A stretch of 64,000 nucleotides of DNA, from positions 19,246,001 to 19,310,000 of the forward strand of contig CM071596.1 in assembly GCA_036435485.1 (NCBI GenBank), in the 5' to 3' direction. The notes beneath the pieces were generated by a model. The model ran no database searches. It was not told the origin of the DNA and saw nothing but the letters and a program-made list of their open reading frames with translations. Shown here in pieces: positions 59,318 to 64,000 of the stretch (position 1 is the first letter of the stretch; the number at the start of each line of letters is the position of its first letter). Source of the DNA: Saposhnikovia divaricata. Taxonomy: Eukaryota > Streptophyta > Magnoliopsida > Apiales > Apiaceae. Both the position numbers and the translations under genes were made by a program.

Positions 59318-61041
59318 TAAAGCCTTCTATCTGTAAAATCCATGTTTATGTTTGTATGTGCAAGCTAATCAATCATTATGTGCTTAGACTTTAAAATGCC
59401 TAATTAATGATTGTTATAGTTTGCATATAGTGTGATTTTGCATAAATTCCTTGTGTTTTAAGTGTCTTTTATAGCACAAATCTGTGAATTTATGCTTGTT
59501 AGATTGCATGATCATAGGGGGAGTTAAATTCATAATATTCTAAATATTGCATGATTTTTAGATGAATTTACCTATGAGTTTCATGTAATTAGAGGCCTTA
59601 GAATTAAAAAACTTCAAAATTTCGAGTTAGGTTCTATCTCGAAACTCATCTAGAAATTCGACTTGAATTTCGACTTAATCTGTCAGAGTGAAGTTTTTGA
59701 AAAATTCTAAGTCTGGGAAGAATTTCGAGTTGGCTATCTCGAAATTCGACTTAGAGTTCGAGTTACCAGTGTGCCTAGTTCTATCTTCAAAATATTCGAG
59801 ATAAAGTCTATCTCGAATTTTATCTCATAGGTTGAGATGAGGTTTCCATTAAGGGAATATTTTGAAAAGAACTGAGAATTAACTTCGAGTTAGTCTATCT
59901 CGAAACTTAACTCGAATTTCGACTTGATGTTCGAGATAGAGTTCTTAGTCTATCTCGAAACTCAACTCGAATTTCGACTTGGTGTTCGAGATAGAGTTCT
60001 CAGTTAAGCTAAAGGGAATTTTTCGAGTTACACTCCTAACTCGAAACATATCTTGAATTACCCTATACTTTTTGGTTCAAGGGGGTATTTTGGAAAGAAT
60101 TTGAGATTAACTTCGAGTTAGTCTATCTCGAAACTCAACTCGAATTTCGACTTGATGTTCGAGATAGAGCTCTTAGTCTATCTCGAAACTCAACTCGAAT
60201 TTCGACTTGATGTTCAAGATAGACTTCTAACTCGAAAAGGAATCTTGAATTTCCTTGTCTTTCTTAGAAGGGAATTTTCCAAGTTTACTACAAATCAGTA
60301 TTGTTCAAGATAGGATTTCCCTATAGTTTTTGCTGTAAAATTGGTTAAAGTGCTTATTTGTGCTTCATTGTTCGAGTTGACCTCTATCTCGAACTTTATC
60401 TCGAAGTTCGACTTGATGTTCGAGATAGAGATGTTCGAGATAGAGTTCGACTTAGATGTTCCCTGTATGGACTTGGTAATTTTCACTCTTTTTAAAAGGG
60501 ACATTTTTGTCATTTCACATTCATCTATATATACATCTCTAACTCGATGCCTAATTCACTTTACCTAATTTCATTTTCACAGCAGCCGTTTCACAAAAAC
60601 AGTGCGATTTCACAGACTTCATACAATTAACCCGTGTTTTTGTGATTAAACTCATACTAATCACGAATTATTGCCAAATTTTTTACTGTTAATCACTGTG
60701 TTATCATTAATCATTGTGATACTGTGTTTTGTAACCGCATATACACGCGCATATACATACACACAAACATCAAGTTTTGTGTATCTGTTCAAAACACGAA
60801 TTCATATTCTCTACATATACACACGATTTCACTGATAAACACACGAATATTCATCTTTGTTGAATATTCAGATCTAGTAATTGGCTGTTCATATTCCGTA
60901 GTTTAAATTTTCAGACTATCTTTTGATATTCTCGAAAAATTAAAAGGAATAAAACTGAGTAATTCGTAAATTATTTGTTTTTCAAAATTAAACACAAATC
61001 ACATCTTTTTAAAGAAAAACATTTAAATAAATAAAAAAAAA
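59318..61041 (+). repeat. pol-accessory ORF spacer with dense TTCGAGATAGA/TCTATCTCGAA arrays
   Basis: No credible gene. From about 59620 to 60460 variants of TTCGAGTTAG, TCTATCTCGAAACTC, AACTCGAATTTCGACTTGAT and GTTCGAGATAGAG alternate in both orientations, so the RNA can fold into many hairpins. A larger 228-bp repeat is visible (copies starting near 59881 and 60109). The last 500 bp before the accessory ATG are AT-rich with poly-A runs and a CA-rich stretch. Confidence 0.9.
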
Positions 61042-63441
61042 ATGGCTCACCAATTTTCACTTGCTAAAAACAATTTTTATAATATTTCTACGGAAATTGG
61101 TGATCAACTCCCGCGGTTTGAGTTTTGGATACGATTTCTCAATTTGTACTCCAAAGCTAGCCATGCTTTTACTGCTAAACCTACACTAGTACATGATGCT
61201 TTACAGCAATTATGGACTAGTGCGGTTACTTTTGGGAGCAAATCAACCCCCTTAGGTTTCAGGTTTACCTTAGCGGGTCAGGAATATGAGGTGACTGAAG
61301 AGATTGTCAACAGAGTTCTGGGATTCCCAATTAAAGATGCTTATGATCCAGAACCTACAGCTACAGAACGCCTCAGATTCTTTGAAGAAATTGGATGTTA
61401 TCCTCCGAAAGGCCCAATCACAGGAAATATCCAAAAGCAATTCTTCCATGTGGAATGGAATTACTTTTTCGAGGCCATCACAAGATGTTTTCGGGCACGC
61501 GAAAAAGACTTTCATCAAATTCCAATTCCAATGCAAACCTTTGCAGTTGCCCTAGCAAGAGAACTGGATATAAATTATGGACGCATCGTTCTCTCTGAGA
61601 TAGTGGCCTCAATGGGATCTCTTGCAAGCAGAGACCTCACTACAGCAGATGTTGTCTGCTGGTTTCCTCGGTTCCTTCAAATGCTCATTAATGACCTAAT
61701 ACCGAAGGATGCTCTTGCTTTTAGACAGAGATTTGCCGGAAGCCCAACATCTGCATCGCTAGGGATGGGCACTAAGTCACTTTCAACCATTGCTAATCAG
61801 GATAAACATCAAGGTAAACCGATGTCTATTCCTGAAAATATACAAATGTGGCTTAGATATGATGCAGGAGTTACCAATTTGGAGGCATCATCACAAGTTT
61901 CATCACATGCTCAAAATCCATCTGTTCATGCTGAGGCATTTGATGAGATTCCTGATGAGGAAAGCGATGATGCACAAGGTAATCAATCAGGTAATCTCTC
62001 CCTGCATACTATTCATTCCTCCTCCTATGTATCTGATTCCGCGACCCAAGAGACTGCTAACCCGCAGGATCTATCCCAGGGTGAGAGCCATATTTCTGAC
62101 TCTGAGTCTGATACACATTCCTATTCTCTATCACCCTTGTTAACGGAAGTCAGAAAGCCAGCACGTGTATATGTAGAAGATGATGAGGAGAATGAACCCG
62201 AAGAGCAGCAACTTATTCGAAAGAAAGCCAAACTTTTCCACGCTGCTACTTCACAACCACAGTCAAACCCTAGCGTGTCACACGCAACCACTCCACCTCA
62301 CGCGAGTGGTTCACCCCTTGAACAATCTGCACATAAGGATTTTGATTTTGGTGAGGATGATGTACCTCTTGAAGATACTGTTGCTTCAAGAGGACATGAA
62401 GTCTTAAGAACTTCAGCCGTACCTTCACCGGTACGTACTGATGCTGCAAATAGGATCGGTTCTGATGTTGTACAAGAACACTTTGCAGCCTCTCAGCCTG
62501 AGATTCCAACTCAGGAACAAACAGAATTTGATCCCATAACTGTCAACAACATTTCATATCAATTTTCTGCAGGTACTGGTTCATTATTTGGATCAATAAT
62601 TGAAGACATACACGAGCGTGAGACAGGGAGTGTGTGTGAGAGGTTAGGGAGAGAGGGACCTTCATTTTCAAGGCCCGAAACCGAGCGTCAAATACCAACA
62701 GAACGAGTATTAGAGCGAGGTCACCTAAACCAAACACCGTCCCTTAACATTGAAAATCTTGATACGCGTATGACTTCTATGGAAAATCAGATGAAGCAGT
62801 TCGGACAAACGATGGGGCAGTTCGGGATGAACATTGGAAACAACCAAAGGGCTCTAGACGACTACGCAGCAAGAATGGCAAGTCAAGCTACAGCTTTTGA
62901 TGATTTGACAAATAAGGTCAATGACTTGGGCCATGCTGGTGGTGTCTTGGGAAGCACTCTCAATGAGAGGATGGGGGCATTGGAGTCTACAATGCATACA
63001 ATGGCTGTGGAGATCAGTAGAATGATGTTCGCAGTCAGGAGTTTTGTGCCCCCGGAGTGTTTCGAGTCGCAACAACCTCCCCCCGATGCTGGTGCAGGTG
63101 GTGCAGGTGGTGCTAGTGGAGCGGGAGCCTCTGGTTCTGGTTTTGGAGGTTCCTATGCAGCTGGTGGATCTGAAGACCAAGGTGGAGCTCAGGATAACTC
63201 ACCTAAGGGGGAGAGTGGAAAGGAGACGAGACAGCAGGCAGTTCACATCGAAGAAATTGAAGAACCCGCTGATCTTGTCAAGGAACCAGAAGTTGAGCCG
63301 TCTGTTGATGAAGAGGCTCTGAGGATGAGAAAGGGTAAGGCAGTAATGGTTGATGAACCATTTGTTGACATCAGGAAACAGTACAGGAGGTACTTGACTC
63401 AGATTCTGACATGGAAGACGTACCGTTGGCACACGCTATAA
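61042..63441 (+). CDS. SIRE accessory ORF (unknown function), N-terminal 799 residues, frameshifted
   Basis: The ATG at 61042 follows an A-rich stretch. Residues about 1-250 form a folded-looking domain (KPTLVHDALQQLW, GFRFTLAGQEYEVTEEIVNR, FHVEWNYFFEAITRCF) shared with the relic at 2354-2890 and resembling the putative plant transposon protein type. Residues 290-560 are acidic and Ser/Pro-rich and look disordered. A coiled-coil-like segment lies at about 575-660, and a Gly/Ala-rich stretch at about 685-715. The frame ends at 63441, but homologous-looking coding continues in another frame from 63384, so a one-base loss near 63380 has truncated it. No signal peptide or transmembrane segment is visible, so the usual label env-like is not supported. 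Its position after pol is that of the third ORF of SIRE elements. Confidence 0.85.
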   Translation: MAHQFSLAKNNFYNISTEIGDQLPRFEFWIRFLNLYSKASHAFTAKPTLVHDALQQLWTSAVTFGSKSTPLGFRFTLAGQEYEVTEEIVNRVLGFPIKDAYDPEPTATERLRFFEEIGCYPPKGPITGNIQKQFFHVEWNYFFEAITRCFRAREKDFHQIPIPMQTFAVALARELDINYGRIVLSEIVASMGSLASRDLTTADVVCWFPRFLQMLINDLIPKDALAFRQRFAGSPTSASLGMGTKSLSTIANQDKHQGKPMSIPENIQMWLRYDAGVTNLEASSQVSSHAQNPSVHAEAFDEIPDEESDDAQGNQSGNLSLHTIHSSSYVSDSATQETANPQDLSQGESHISDSESDTHSYSLSPLLTEVRKPARVYVEDDEENEPEEQQLIRKKAKLFHAATSQPQSNPSVSHATTPPHASGSPLEQSAHKDFDFGEDDVPLEDTVASRGHEVLRTSAVPSPVRTDAANRIGSDVVQEHFAASQPEIPTQEQTEFDPITVNNISYQFSAGTGSLFGSIIEDIHERETGSVCERLGREGPSFSRPETERQIPTERVLERGHLNQTPSLNIENLDTRMTSMENQMKQFGQTMGQFGMNIGNNQRALDDYAARMASQATAFDDLTNKVNDLGHAGGVLGSTLNERMGALESTMHTMAVEISRMMFAVRSFVPPECFESQQPPPDAGAGGAGGASGAGASGSGFGGSYAAGGSEDQGGAQDNSPKGESGKETRQQAVHIEEIEEPADLVKEPEVEPSVDEEALRMRKGKAVMVDEPFVDIRKQYRRYLTQILTWKTYRWHTL

Positions 63442-64000
63442 AAAGATCTTTGAAGGAACAAGGTGGAGGTGCTGGGATGTCTTCCGGAATGCCTGATGAA
63501 TTTCCTGTTGATGAGGAAACCATTAAAGCTCAACAGTTAGCTTTGGAACAAGCTCAGTTCTATAAAATGAAGATGATGCAAGAACATGCTGCGTTCCTAG
63601 AAAAGAAGGTGGAGCTACAAGGGAAGCAGTATGATCATGAGCTTGCAAGGCTAGCTGATCCTCAAGTTGATCTGGACAAACGAAGGATAGGGCAGAAATG
63701 GGATGAAGCAAGGAAGATAATGATGGGACCCTGTGCGAAAGGAGTTTATAACAAGGATGCAGATGATCTGTTCTACAACTTGAATTTGCAGAATCCAATG
63801 ACTGGGGACTATATAAATGCTTTGAAGAGATTAATTTCTAAAGTCAGGGTTGGATACAATACAAATCTTAAGGAGTGGCAGGTTATCTTGTCTTTGGTAG
63901 AAGGAGTCCCAACATCTTTCCTATATGTGGATGACCAATTCATAATGAGAAGATCTGCGTCAGAGTTGTTCTTGCTAGCGACTAAAATTCAATACTCTCA
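63384..64000 (+). CDS. SIRE accessory ORF, C-terminal part after the frameshift (runs off window)
   Basis: This frame, offset -1 from the preceding one, has no stop up to the window edge (205 codons). It begins inside the acidic segment (DSDSDMEDVPLAHA) and continues with a Gln/Lys/Glu-rich predicted coiled coil (about 63525-63690). A more ordered segment follows (MTGDYINALKRLISK, NLKEWQVILSLVEG). Composition and style continue those of the 61042 frame, so both are parts of one ancestral protein of at least about 985 residues. The product has no recognised enzymatic motif. Confidence 0.8.

Larger units (their letters stand above)
51921..64000 (+). mobile_element. SIRE/Maximus-type Ty1-copia element, largely intact (SIRE-D)
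   Basis: Order: 5' LTR, iMet PBS, leader, gag, pol (protease, integrase, RT, RNase H), 1.7-kb spacer, accessory ORF; the 3' end lies off the window. gag and pol are each open over their full length and in a -1 overlap. The accessory ORF has one frameshift. It inserted into element C. It is diverged from SIRE-B (2354-10781) but has the same architecture. Confidence 0.95.

Noticed and set aside
61042..64000. Envelope protein label for the SIRE third ORF
   Set aside because: No signal peptide, transmembrane segment or cleavage-like site is visible, and similarity is to a plant transposon-type domain.

Overview
The window is repeat-dense nuclear DNA of a flowering plant, most likely a eudicot. 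The evidence is Ty1-copia SIRE-type and Ty3-gypsy LTR retrotransposons, hAT-type MITEs, a tRNA-derived SINE candidate, very AT-rich spacers, and a broken plant acid-invertase (GH32) gene with plant-style introns. No rRNA, canonical tRNA, CRISPR array or bacterial operon structure was seen. Only one ORF outside transposable elements looks like a possible host gene: a four-helix membrane protein at 15979-16437.

Left block, 1-10781, minus strand. An Athila/Tat-like Ty3-gypsy element (5' LTR 919-2353, tRNA-Asp type PBS, gag 1-754, running off the left edge) sits inside the accessory ORF of a decayed SIRE-type Ty1-copia element (2354-10781: LTR, gag, protease, integrase, RT, RNase H, degenerate accessory ORF). 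That element itself inserted into an older inverted-repeat MITE (10782-11345).

Middle, 11346-20012. This is AT-rich intergenic DNA. It holds the invertase pseudogene (12171-12844), a solo-LTR candidate (12892-14557) with a complete hAT MITE inside it (13088-13957, 8-bp TSD), the membrane-protein ORF, a second hAT-like MITE with an 8-bp TSD (16555-16864), an 84-bp retroposed fragment with a 17-bp TSD, a Helitron-end candidate, a copia integrase relic and a SINE candidate.

Right block, 20013-64000. A non-coding LTR element (element C; LTR 20013-21094) has been split by two very large LARD-like elements and one SIRE element. LARD1 is 23048-35715 on the minus strand, with 4.81-kb LTRs and TSD GTACC. 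LARD2 is 36536-51557 on the plus strand, with 4.79-kb LTRs and TSD GCAAA. Each LARD has LTR pairs differing at only about ten positions by eye, so both insertions are recent. LARD2 carries a shredded chromovirus-like pol. LARD1 has no recognisable coding, but shares with LARD2 an internal segment and a stem-loop 18 nt upstream of the 3' LTR. From 51921 to the right edge runs a much better preserved SIRE element with LTR, PBS, intact gag and pol in a -1 overlap, a long motif-rich spacer, and an 800+ residue accessory ORF broken by one frameshift.

How the parts work together: in the SIRE elements gag forms the particle, pol supplies protease, integrase, RT and RNase H, and the accessory protein has an unknown role. 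The LARDs keep only cis signals (LTR, PBS, PPT) and would need proteins from a related Ty3-gypsy chromovirus. Transcription of each element would start in its LTR, and TATA-like sites are marked where visible.
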